From: an uncultured Prevotellaceae bacterium
Lineage (GTDB): Bacteria > Bacteroidota > Bacteroidia > Bacteroidales > Bacteroidaceae
Reading direction: 5' to 3'
Length of the DNA: 38,494 nucleotides
Assembly: GCA_900557555.1 (NCBI GenBank)
Contig: USTH01000011.1
Coordinates: 1 to 38,494 of the forward strand
Shown here: piece by piece, positions 1 to 9,720 of the stretch
Layout: every line of letters begins with the position of its first letter
Numbering within the stretch: the stretch's first letter is position 1
Translations under genes and position numbers: made by a program
The notes under the pieces: model-generated
What the model saw: the letters and a program-made list of their open reading frames with translations, nothing else
Told to the model about the DNA's origin: nothing
Database searches by the model: none

Positions 1-106
1 CAAAAATATGTGGAAAATCGGGAACTGCCAAAAAGCACTCAGAAAGTGTTAAAAATCAAAGAGTATTGAAAATCAAGGCTTTATGTTTAGTTAGTCATAG
101 TAAGTT
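1..106. other. Non-coding window edge before the glycoside hydrolase
   Basis: No convincing gene is visible. In the frame of the downstream hydrolase there are stop codons at 92-94, 98-100 and 101-103, so that ORF cannot be extended upstream. No TAnnTTTG promoter box is seen. The stretch TTAGTCATAGTAAGTTATGG just before the ATG is a run of near-repeats of a TTAG/TTA motif. Confidence 0.5.
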
Positions 107-3100
107 ATGGTTAGTTATAAGGCTCTAAATACAAAAGGCAAAAATTATACTAACGGCGAGTCTGTTACTGTTATTGGTGACCTAAATAAAAATACAATCA
201 CTGCAACTGCACCCGAAGGAAAATTCTCTATCGTAGATGTCGACAAAGACCTGATGATGGTAGTTGTTACCAAGTTCCCTCTTCCTACTCAACCAGCCAC
301 CGCCACCTATGCTAAGCCCCAAGTCTATCCTCTGCAACAAGACGAGGTCGGTGATGCACACATCAATGTTTCTGACAGTGTCTATACTTTATATAACAAT
401 GTCTTGGCGGCAAGTTTTGTAAAGATAAACAACAAGCTCTATTTTGCTGGCAGCGAGGCTATGAATCTGAATGCTGGCTCAGAACCGTTCTCTGTCAGCT
501 TCGGCAAGGGAGAGCAGATCTTTGCAAGCCAAATGACTCTTAACAAGCTTGAGGTTCTTCAACTAAAAGCCAATCCTTCGGCTGTAGGAGGTGCAGAGCA
601 CTACGATGGTGTGGCACTTGTGGCAGATTATCACTACACATATAATGGCGCAAGTGTAAACATTGAGTGGAGTGCTGTTTTGCGTGATGGCTCACACTAT
701 CTACGCTCCGAAATGCAGCTAACCGCTGATGGTGATGTTGACATGTACAACGTCATCCCTATGGCATATAATGTTGATACCCGCAAAGCTGGAAGCACAC
801 CTGCTGTTGTTGGCAACACACGTGGGGCAGTGATAATGAGCAACAAAATATTTGCAGGTTTGGAAAATCCAGTGGCTTACAACACGGTTGGAGATGCTAC
901 TGGTAATGAGGATAAGTACGACCTTACATCCACTTTGCCACAAAAGTCCTTGACCTCCGCCAGTTGGTCACAGACAGCACAAAAGGATGTCCCCAGTCGA
1001 GTTGTCGAGGTGTCTAAATATGGCTATCCTAATATCTACGATTACAAGGTGGCAGGAGTCAGCCTAAAGGCTAATCAGAAAGTAGAAACAACCATAACAT
1101 ATACGAGTGGTTCGCATCGCCTTAATTTTGTTGGAGTCGATTTGGTTGATGACAACGGCTCGGTTGTAGCGAGCGATTACCACAGTGGCTATTCGGGCAC
1201 AGCAGCGTCCAACAATGTCTATTCTTTCGTTGTGCCATACGATGGCACCTATACTCTTCGTTCTATGGTGGAGAATGGAACCGAGAGCATTGATGCTTCA
1301 AGCAAAATCAATATGAAGATTTATTCTCCCAAACCAGGTGTGACTATCAACACAGACATTGTTGCCATTCAAGGAAGGTGGAGTCGCAACACAACTTTAG
1401 CTGACAAGGAGACTTGGAAAATCAGTGCCGTTGTTGGTCTTGTTGCACAAGATGGACAACAAGCGAATTCAACAATCAGCAAAACCCAGAAACGCCGTTC
1501 TTTCCTTGCTTACAGTGAGCGCGAACGGGCAGTGCCTTGGAGGTGCATGCCTGCATATATCAGCTGGTATGAGCTCAACATCAACCGCAACAACTCTGCT
1601 GATCCTACCAAAAACATGAATGCGGAACAAGTGAACAACGTCTTGCGACAGTGGAGAACCAAATTCTACGACAGATTTGGCGTTGCTCCACGTTGTTTCG
1701 TCATTGATGATGGATGGGACAATTACGGAACTTGGACCTTCCACAATGGCTTCCCACACGAAATGCGCGACATGGCAACATTGGCAAAAGGCATGAATGC
1801 AGGCGTGGGAGCATGGCTTGGTCCTGTTGGTGGTTATGGCGTGAGCGGTGACTATCGGCGCAACTATTGGAAGAACAAAGGACAACAAATGGTTCTGTCT
1901 AATCCAGAGTACTACAAAGTGTTCCTTGATGCAGCAAAGAATCTTACGCAAAAACAGGGTGACTTCACATTCTTTAAGTTTGATGGCATCTCGGCACAAT
2001 TCAGTGCTGTAGGACCAGATGATGGCGATTCGGGCAACGAAAATGCTGAGGGCATCATACGTCTTGAACGCTATGTACGCGAAAACCTTAAATCCGACAT
2101 CTTCTTCAATACCACTGTTGGCACTTGGGCATCACCATTCTGGTATCATTACACTGACGCTACTTGGCGTCAGGAAAACGACTATGGTGTTTTGGGCGAC
2201 AACAAGTCTGATCGTGAATGCTGGATAACCTATCGCGACAAATTGGTGCACCAAAACTATGTGGTCAATTCACCGATATGCCCAATCAACACACTGATGA
2301 CCCACGGCTTTATTCTAAGTCAATATGGCAGTGTCAGCACAGATATGTCATATGATGCTTGTCTCCGTGAGATGCGTTGTGCCTTTGCATGTGGCAGTGG
2401 CATGGTGGAGCTTTACAACGACTACTATCTTATGGATACCATTAATGGTGGTCAGTTGTGGGCAGACCTGGCTGACTGTATCAATTGGCAAAAACGTAAT
2501 GCTGATGTTCTGATGGATGCTCACTGGGTTGGTGGTGATCCATGGAACGGCTCCAAAGCTTCTATCTACGGCTGGGCGGCATGGAATGGAACAAAGTCGG
2601 TGCTCACTTTGCGTAATGGAGCAAACAATGCACAGACCATTACTTTGACTCTGCGCGAAGCGCTTGAAATACCTGCAAATGTTTCGGGTAGCATCATCCT
2701 CCACAAAGCGTTTGCCGACCAAGCAACTCTTAGTGGGTTGACTGAGGCCCAAGCCATAGACATTGACCAAGCGCTTACGTTGTCTTTGCCAGGTAGCACA
2801 GTGTTTGTGTTTGACGGAATAGATGCGCAAGCTACACAAGTGCCTGTAACTTCCATAGAGTTCTCTAAAGTGCCCGAAAATGTCAGTGTTGGAAAAAATG
2901 TGGCGTTGGTTGCCCAAATAACACCAGCTGATGCTACAAATCAAAATTTATCGTGGCACAGTTCCAACGAAGCTATTGCCACCGTCAAGGGAGGTTTCAT
3001 AAAACCACTGAAAGCAGGTGTCGTTACAATTACGGCAAGGACCCTCGATGGTTCGGGGAAGGAAAAGATAATTACTATCACCATCGCTCCGAAAATCATA

Positions 3101-3742
3101 GAACCTTATGCCACAAACTTTGACAAAGAATCTCCTGCCAAAGTTAGCAACCGCAAATTGAACAAGGTGACTCTTAGAGTTAAAGGTGTAGACCAGACCA
3201 TAACATTGACTTCTGACAAACCCTATCAAATGCTTTCAGAAGGTTTCACAGTTGATACCGGCTCTGAGCTATTGCCTGTACTCGATTGGACTGGCACTTG
3301 GATGCATAGCTATGTTTATTGTGATTACAATCAAAACCAGCAGTATGATGTTACAAACTCTTCTGACGAAGAGTTAGTATCGTTTACATATTATAATGGC
3401 GCCAATTCAAAGGGGGAGACCAAAGCAAACAGTTGCGGTGTCACCGGACTGCCTTCGTTTATGGCTCCTTTGCAGGTTGGTAACTATATGTTACGCATAA
3501 AGATTGATTGGAACAACATTGACCCTGCGGGCAATATCAGTGCCAATAACAATATTCTTAATAATGGTGGTTGCATAATAGACATACCGCTTGTTGTGGA
3601 ACGCCCTAATGGGATTCTATCAACCGAAGCGAATAAACCTTCGGCAAACCAACAGTATTATGACTTGCAAGGTCGCCCAGTTATGTACCTGCAAAAAGGT
3701 CAGGTGTATCTTCAAGGCAGGAAAAAGCTGGTGGTAAAATAG
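107..3742 (+). CDS. GH-D clan (GH36/GH27-like) alpha-galactosidase-type glycoside hydrolase with Big_2 domain and C-terminal tail; 5' end probably missing
   Basis: 1211 residues. Residues about 85-420 form a beta-rich N-terminal region. A TIM-barrel region follows, with FVIDDGWD at 531-538, FKFDG at 623-627 (D626 is the likely nucleophile by analogy with the KxD motif of clan GH-D) and WRQENDYG at 687-694. Residues about 820-905 look like the C-terminal beta domain, about 913-996 is a Big_2 Ig-like domain, and about 1040-1165 is a further beta domain (YCDYNQNQQYD) resembling GEVED-type modules. The tail has YYDLQGRPV at 1184-1192 and ends in KKLVVK, as in many secreted Prevotella proteins. 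It probably acts on alpha-galactosides or related glycans, but family and substrate are not certain. Oddity: there is no signal peptide, residues 1-60 look like the end of another domain, and three in-frame stops lie within 15 bp upstream, so this may be a 5'-truncated gene. Confidence 0.75.
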   Translation: MVSYKALNTKGKNYTNGESVTVIGDLNKNTITATAPEGKFSIVDVDKDLMMVVVTKFPLPTQPATATYAKPQVYPLQQDEVGDAHINVSDSVYTLYNNVLAASFVKINNKLYFAGSEAMNLNAGSEPFSVSFGKGEQIFASQMTLNKLEVLQLKANPSAVGGAEHYDGVALVADYHYTYNGASVNIEWSAVLRDGSHYLRSEMQLTADGDVDMYNVIPMAYNVDTRKAGSTPAVVGNTRGAVIMSNKIFAGLENPVAYNTVGDATGNEDKYDLTSTLPQKSLTSASWSQTAQKDVPSRVVEVSKYGYPNIYDYKVAGVSLKANQKVETTITYTSGSHRLNFVGVDLVDDNGSVVASDYHSGYSGTAASNNVYSFVVPYDGTYTLRSMVENGTESIDASSKINMKIYSPKPGVTINTDIVAIQGRWSRNTTLADKETWKISAVVGLVAQDGQQANSTISKTQKRRSFLAYSERERAVPWRCMPAYISWYELNINRNNSADPTKNMNAEQVNNVLRQWRTKFYDRFGVAPRCFVIDDGWDNYGTWTFHNGFPHEMRDMATLAKGMNAGVGAWLGPVGGYGVSGDYRRNYWKNKGQQMVLSNPEYYKVFLDAAKNLTQKQGDFTFFKFDGISAQFSAVGPDDGDSGNENAEGIIRLERYVRENLKSDIFFNTTVGTWASPFWYHYTDATWRQENDYGVLGDNKSDRECWITYRDKLVHQNYVVNSPICPINTLMTHGFILSQYGSVSTDMSYDACLREMRCAFACGSGMVELYNDYYLMDTINGGQLWADLADCINWQKRNADVLMDAHWVGGDPWNGSKASIYGWAAWNGTKSVLTLRNGANNAQTITLTLREALEIPANVSGSIILHKAFADQATLSGLTEAQAIDIDQALTLSLPGSTVFVFDGIDAQATQVPVTSIEFSKVPENVSVGKNVALVAQITPADATNQNLSWHSSNEAIATVKGGFIKPLKAGVVTITARTLDGSGKEKIITITIAPKIIEPYATNFDKESPAKVSNRKLNKVTLRVKGVDQTITLTSDKPYQMLSEGFTVDTGSELLPVLDWTGTWMHSYVYCDYNQNQQYDVTNSSDEELVSFTYYNGANSKGETKANSCGVTGLPSFMAPLQVGNYMLRIKIDWNNIDPAGNISANNNILNNGGCIIDIPLVVERPNGILSTEANKPSANQQYYDLQGRPVMYLQKGQVYLQGRKKLVVK

Positions 3743-3801
3743 TAATGTGGCTCTCCATGTTATGACTGGTCAGCGGAAATTTAGCAGTGATAAGCATAAA
3801 C

Positions 3802-3858
3802 CCAAATCGGTCATTAGGTCGTAAAGCTCGTTGCTTTACCATCTAACGACCGATTTGG
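3802..3858. terminator. Bidirectional terminator between convergent genes
   Basis: An inverted repeat with 26-bp arms (3802-3827 and 3833-3858, 23 of 26 positions matching) and a 5-bp loop TCGTT lies between the ends of the hydrolase (plus) and pflA (minus). The position fits a shared terminator. T-runs on either side are weak. Confidence 0.6.
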
Positions 3859-3894
3859 TGTTTTATAAGTGTAGATGCCTCTAATGGCCTGTCA

Positions 3895-4617
3895 CTATTG
3901 GCAGGGCTTGTAGACCGATAGCTTGGTGCGTATCTCTTTGGCACGTTCTGCCGATAGTGGTTCTGTGTCTTTGAGAGGATAGTCCAGCCCGAGTTGCTCG
4001 TATTTGTAAATGCCAAGAGTGTGGTAGGGCAGTATCTCCATGCGCTCCACACAATTGAATTTTGCTATGTAAGCACCGAGTTTGTCGAGCCACTCGTCAT
4101 CATCGGTAAGTCCTGGTACAACCACATGGCGTATCCATGTGGTTATGCCCCGCTCTTCAAGAATGTTGAGAAAATCGAGGGGGGATTTTTGTGGCACTCC
4201 TGTAAGTTTGGGATAAAGCTGTGGGTCCATCGTTTTGATGTCGAGCAAAACAAGGTCTGTGTGGTCGAGCACACGCATAGCTTCTCCTGAAGTGTAGGCT
4301 CCGCTGGTGTCGAGAGCTGTGTGGAGGCCTTCAGCTTTGCAAAGGTTGAAGAACTCTGCCACAAAAGGGGCTTGTAACAGAGGTTCGCCTCCAGAGACTG
4401 TCACGCCACCGTTTTTTATGTATGAACGGTAACGCAACACTTCGTCCGTGAGTTCTCGTGGGGTCAACTCATACTGGCATTTTGCACGTGGGTTCCATGT
4501 GTCTGGATTGTGGCAGAAGAGACATCGCAACGGACATCCCTGCATGAATACCACAAATCTGACTCCGGGTCCGTCAACTGTTCCAAATGACTCAAATGAG
4601 TGAATGTGTCCTACCAT
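3895..4617 (-). CDS. pflA: Pyruvate formate-lyase activating enzyme (radical SAM)
   Basis: 240 residues, normal for PflA. The radical-SAM cluster motif CxxxCxxC is at C28, C32 and C35 (GCPLRCLFC), preceded by the activase signature FGTVDGPGVRFVVF at 11-24. GGVTVSGGEPLLQ is the SAM-binding GGE motif. The enzyme uses a [4Fe-4S] cluster and S-adenosylmethionine in the cytosol to place the glycyl radical on PflB. It starts 23 bp after the pflB stop on the same strand with no terminator between them, so the two are an operon. It lacks the extra ferredoxin-type clusters of the activases of other glycyl-radical enzymes, supporting a PFL partner. Confidence 0.95.
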   Translation of the reverse strand: MVGHIHSFESFGTVDGPGVRFVVFMQGCPLRCLFCHNPDTWNPRAKCQYELTPRELTDEVLRYRSYIKNGGVTVSGGEPLLQAPFVAEFFNLCKAEGLHTALDTSGAYTSGEAMRVLDHTDLVLLDIKTMDPQLYPKLTGVPQKSPLDFLNILEERGITTWIRHVVVPGLTDDDEWLDKLGAYIAKFNCVERMEILPYHTLGIYKYEQLGLDYPLKDTEPLSAERAKEIRTKLSVYKPCQ

Positions 4618-4640
4618 GGTGCAGAGTAGTGGCGGTGTTT

Positions 4641-6881
<2,241 letters not shown>

Positions 6882-6965
6882 GAAAAATGTATATAAGATT
6901 AATAGTAGGTTTCTTCAATTCTCTATAACAGAACCGTGCCGTTCTGTCCAAACATATATTATTCT

Positions 6966-6998
6966 GCAAAATTACAACAAAAAATCAGTCTATGCAAA
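6966..6998 (-). promoter_or_regulatory. Probable pflBA promoter
   Basis: On the minus strand a TAATTTTGC box (6966-6974) fits the Bacteroidetes -7 consensus TAnnTTTG. A TTTG -33 box is at 6995-6998, 20 bp away. The predicted 5' leader of about 75 nt contains a 7-bp-arm hairpin (ACAGAAC / GTTCTGT, 6928-6947). Confidence 0.6.
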
Positions 6999-7224
6999 GA
7001 AATGTCCTGCCAACTGTGTTGCGAGCCGATGTGGTCATGTTGTGTCTTGCATGTCAGAAAGAGGCAGCTTGTGATTATGGCCTACGCTGTTGCTTCCTTT
7101 TCGCTCTCCTGAAAACAAAAAACAATAAGTTCTAACAACCGAATTGGGATGAACGGAGGGGCAGTCGTAGAGAAACTGTTGGAATAAGACATAAGCGTTT
7201 CGTCCAACGAGTTAGACTCATTCA

Positions 7225-7316
7225 GTTAGCTTAGTGTACTCGTGTCAGCTAAGTTAGCGGACAGTTGTCTGCTAACTTAGTGGACACTGGTACGCTAATT
7301 AGCGGAATGACGTTCG
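7225..7316. repeat. Array of four 23-bp units led by a GCTAAnTTAGC palindrome
   Basis: Unit starts fall at 7225, 7248, 7271 and 7294, exactly 23 bp apart. The leading segments are GTTAGCTTAGTG, GCTAAGTTAGCG, GCTAACTTAGTG and GCTAATTAGCG. The remainder of each unit is diverged, but GGAC or a similar string often follows. Units 2 and 3 together form a larger inverted repeat (7249-7263 with 7266-7280, 14 of 15 matching). CGCTAATTAGCG at 7293-7304 is a perfect palindrome. Function unknown. Confidence 0.7.
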
Positions 7317-7384
7317 GTCTGGTCACGGCAGCCCTAAATCATCTCTGTTTGTTGTTGTGTGTGCATGTTGTCAAGTGGGTGAAT

Positions 7385-7444
7385 AAAGAGGCTGTGTCAA
7401 AACGGGTGTCTATTTGGCACAACCTGTTTTGACACAGCCTCTTT
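7385..7444. terminator. Strong hairpin and dispersed GAGGCTGTGTC repeat; terminator of the carboxyltransferase gene
   Basis: Perfect 19-bp arms (7385-7403 and 7426-7444) with AAAGAGGCTGTGTCAAAAC as the left arm. On the minus strand the hairpin lies 32 bp beyond the carboxyltransferase stop, fitting a terminator. A second copy of the same GAGGCTGTGTC hairpin type is at 38443-38489, so it is also a dispersed repeat. Confidence 0.65.
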
Positions 7445-7475
7445 CTGGTGTATAGAATAGCTTGTTAGGCTTCTG

Positions 7476-9137
7476 TCAGAATCTTTTGGCCGCCCAAGGG
7501 CTGTTGTATGGTTTGATGGTGATAACACCGCTCTCTCTGTCACCGCTTGTGGCTTGACTGATGGCCATGGATATAGCTAAGGCAACTTCATCGGTAGTGC
7601 TGCCCTTTGGTGTGGCGGGTTTAGAAGGTGCGGAACTTGTGGCGGCTGCTGGTGCAACTGTGCCAGCAGCTTCTGCGGCTTTGGCTTTTGCAAGGTCTGC
7701 TTCAAAGCGCTCCTTGGCTATGCCGCTCTTGTAGTCGCGGTATTGTGTGGGGTGCATGGCAAGTTCGAAGAGTTCTTCGTCATCTTGACCACGTTCCCAT
7801 CCGTTCTTTTCCATCTCGTCGATGTAGGTCTGAAGGTCGTCAGGATAGTTGTCCTGTGGGTTGGCATCGGTGAATTCAAGGCCTTTCTGTTTAGCCAGCT
7901 CAACGATTTCGGGAGCAACCTCGCCGGGGAGCTTGCCGCTTTTCCCGAGTATCATGCCCCAGATGGACTGATCCATCATTGAGTAACGTGGTTTGCCCAT
8001 TGATTCGGCAAGGAGGTTCATCAATGCAATATTCTTCACATACTGGCTGAACGGAGTAACGAGTGGTGGGTAGCCTACGCGTGGCCATACGTAAGCCACT
8101 TCGTTGAAGAGCTTTACGAGAAGCTGGTCTTCGGTGTAGGGTTCAAGACCTGCTTTGCTTCGGTTGGAATTGATTGCACTCTCAACGCCTTTGAGGTCTG
8201 ACATCATGCTGCCCATCATGCCGCCGGGCAGTCCGCAACCGAGCAGCAGTGACGACATGAGCTTGTTGCTCGGACTCATAAAGTAGCCGAGGAAGTCATC
8301 AATGAATTCTTGTGTGAGCTTGCGCACTTCCATGTAGGCATCCATGTTGATTTCAGCCACGTCAAAGCCTGCGTGTTTAAGCATTGACTGCACAGAAATT
8401 ACATCGGGATGTACCTTGCCCCATGCAAGAGGCTCCACTGCAGTGTCAATGACATCTGCACCGGCCTTGCACACCTCGAGGATTGAGGCCATTGAGAGGC
8501 CAGGGCCGCTGTGGCCGTGATACTGTATGATGATTTCCGGATATTTGTTCTTGATCATTGCGGTGAGCTTGCCCAACATTGCCGGCTGTCCGATGCCCGC
8601 CATGTCCTTGAGGCAGATTTCTGGTGCTCCAGCTTTGATGAGCAGTTCTGCAATGTTAAAATAATATTCTGCAGTGTGGATAGGAGAGGTGGTGATGCAG
8701 AGGGTGGCCTGTGGTGTCATTCCACCATCTTTAGCATACTGTATTGAGGGGATTATGTTCCTTACATCGTTGAGACCGCAGAAGATGCGTGGAATGTCTA
8801 CACCCTGAGCATGCTTTACCTTATACATCAGTTTGCGCACATCTGCCGGCACGGGGAACATGCGCAGTGCGTTGAGACCGCGGTCGAGCATGTGGGTCTT
8901 GATACCTACCTTATTAAATGGGGCGGTGAATGCACGGACAGCTTTGTTTGGATTTTCACCGTAAAGCAGGTTGACTTGCTCAAAGGCACCGCCGTTGGTT
9001 TCTACTCTTGCAAAGCACCCCATGTCGATTATTGCAGGCGCCACGCGTTCAAGTTGGTCCTTGCGAGGCTGAAATTTGCCGGAGGACTGGAACATGTCTC
9101 TGTATACGAGACTGAATTGAACTTTCTTTTTCTGCAT
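7476..9137 (-). CDS. Oxaloacetate decarboxylase / pyruvate carboxylase-type carboxyltransferase with OadG-like C-terminal tail, no biotinyl domain
   Basis: The ATG at 9137 is chosen over an in-frame TTG at 9152, because a promoter -7 box at 9165-9173 would leave almost no leader for the TTG. This gives 553 residues (MQKKKVQFSLVYRD). An HMGL-like TIM barrel spans about 10-290 with D14, K177 in ICLKDMAG (the position carbamylated in this family) and the metal-binding pair H207 and H209 in YHGHSGPG. A conserved carboxyltransferase C-terminal region follows to about 480. After an Ala/Pro linker (about 480-513) the last 40 residues contain SGVITIKPYNSPWAAKRF, which resembles the end of OadG-family gamma subunits, not a biotinyl domain (no AMKM). 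The expected role is carboxyl transfer between a biotin carrier and pyruvate/oxaloacetate or a related acid. A separate carrier would be needed; none is in the window. Confidence 0.85.
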   Translation of the reverse strand: MQKKKVQFSLVYRDMFQSSGKFQPRKDQLERVAPAIIDMGCFARVETNGGAFEQVNLLYGENPNKAVRAFTAPFNKVGIKTHMLDRGLNALRMFPVPADVRKLMYKVKHAQGVDIPRIFCGLNDVRNIIPSIQYAKDGGMTPQATLCITTSPIHTAEYYFNIAELLIKAGAPEICLKDMAGIGQPAMLGKLTAMIKNKYPEIIIQYHGHSGPGLSMASILEVCKAGADVIDTAVEPLAWGKVHPDVISVQSMLKHAGFDVAEINMDAYMEVRKLTQEFIDDFLGYFMSPSNKLMSSLLLGCGLPGGMMGSMMSDLKGVESAINSNRSKAGLEPYTEDQLLVKLFNEVAYVWPRVGYPPLVTPFSQYVKNIALMNLLAESMGKPRYSMMDQSIWGMILGKSGKLPGEVAPEIVELAKQKGLEFTDANPQDNYPDDLQTYIDEMEKNGWERGQDDEELFELAMHPTQYRDYKSGIAKERFEADLAKAKAAEAAGTVAPAAATSSAPSKPATPKGSTTDEVALAISMAISQATSGDRESGVITIKPYNSPWAAKRF

Positions 9138-9164
9138 ACTGTTAATTTTCAATCTTTTTGAACT

Positions 9165-9196
9165 GCAAAGTTACTCACTTTCGCTTAGAAAACGAC
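9165..9196 (-). promoter_or_regulatory. Probable promoter of the carboxyltransferase gene
   Basis: On the minus strand TAACTTTGC (9165-9173) matches the Bacteroidetes -7 consensus. The -33 box is weak (TTTTC near 9188-9192). ACTCAC (9173-9178) and GTGAGT (9203-9208) form an inverted pair around the -33 region and might be an operator. Confidence 0.5.
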
Positions 9197-9507
9197 ACTT
9201 TTGTGAGTGAAATGTGCAATTGGCGCCTTGTGCGGTTTGTGTATATCGGCATAGTGTTATCTGTTTGTTGCAAAACAGGGTGTATGACACTTGTAAGGGC
9301 TCGTTGCATTTGTTGTAGGGAGAGGTTTGCAGGTGTATTAAGGAAGCGTAAGTGGTGTTCTGGTAGGCTTGGAGTTGAAGCTTGCATCTTCTTTTGATGT
9401 GGCAGAAAACGGTTTTGGTGTGTGTTTGTTTAGAGAGTTCTTTTTGTAAGCTGAACTGTGGCTACGGTTTTCTTTTTTTAAAATTATTTTTGGGCTGTGT
9501 ATTTTTA

Positions 9508-9608
9508 AAGTTTTCCAAAATAAAAACTTAAACAGCTGAAAATTAGCATAATGAGAAAATTGAACGGCGGAAAAGTTTTCCAAAACGGAAAATGCCGGAA
9601 AAGTTTTG
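9508..9608. promoter_or_regulatory. Cluster of GGAAAAGTTTTCC-type motifs upstream of nrdD
   Basis: A perfect 13-bp palindrome GGAAAAGTTTTCC lies at 9569-9581. Partial copies are AAAGTTTTCC at about 9508-9517 and GGAAAAGTTTT at 9597-9607. The heptamer CGGAAAA occurs at 9568, 9586 and 9596. They sit 20-120 bp upstream of the nrdD -33 box, where an activator or repressor could bind. The binding protein is unknown. Confidence 0.35.
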
Positions 9609-9629
9609 TTGAAAAAATAATTAAAAATG

Positions 9630-9661
9630 TTTGTTCGTTTCGAAGTGATTGCGTACCTTTG
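9630..9661 (+). promoter_or_regulatory. Probable nrdDG promoter
   Basis: TTTG at 9630-9633 and TACCTTTG at 9654-9661, 20 bp apart, match the Bacteroidetes -33/-7 consensus. The leader to the nrdD ATG would be about 50 nt. Confidence 0.65.
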
Positions 9662-9720
9662 TCGTGTTGTAAAATGACGTTAATGATAGATATGATTTAA
9701 CAATTAACAAATAAGAAACA

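Larger units (their letters stand above)
6882..7475. other. 594-bp intergenic region between pflB and the carboxyltransferase
   Basis: No gene is recognised. In order it holds the pflB leader and promoter (6882-6998), about 220 bp with no evident feature (7000-7224), a 4 x 23-bp palindrome array (7225-7316), and a strong 19-bp-arm hairpin (7385-7444) just beyond the 3' end of the minus-strand carboxyltransferase gene. Confidence 0.6.
9138..9720. other. 583-bp divergent intergenic region
   Basis: This separates the leftward carboxyltransferase from rightward nrdD. It contains a promoter at each end. About 9210-9480 is G/T-rich with no gene I can support. Between about 9500 and 9610 is a cluster of GGAAAAG/CTTTTCC motifs upstream of the nrdD promoter. 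Confidence 0.5.

Noticed and set aside
719..943. Short antisense ORFs inside the glycoside hydrolase
   Set aside because: They are shadows of the long plus-strand frame, with no signal peptide, domain or promoter.
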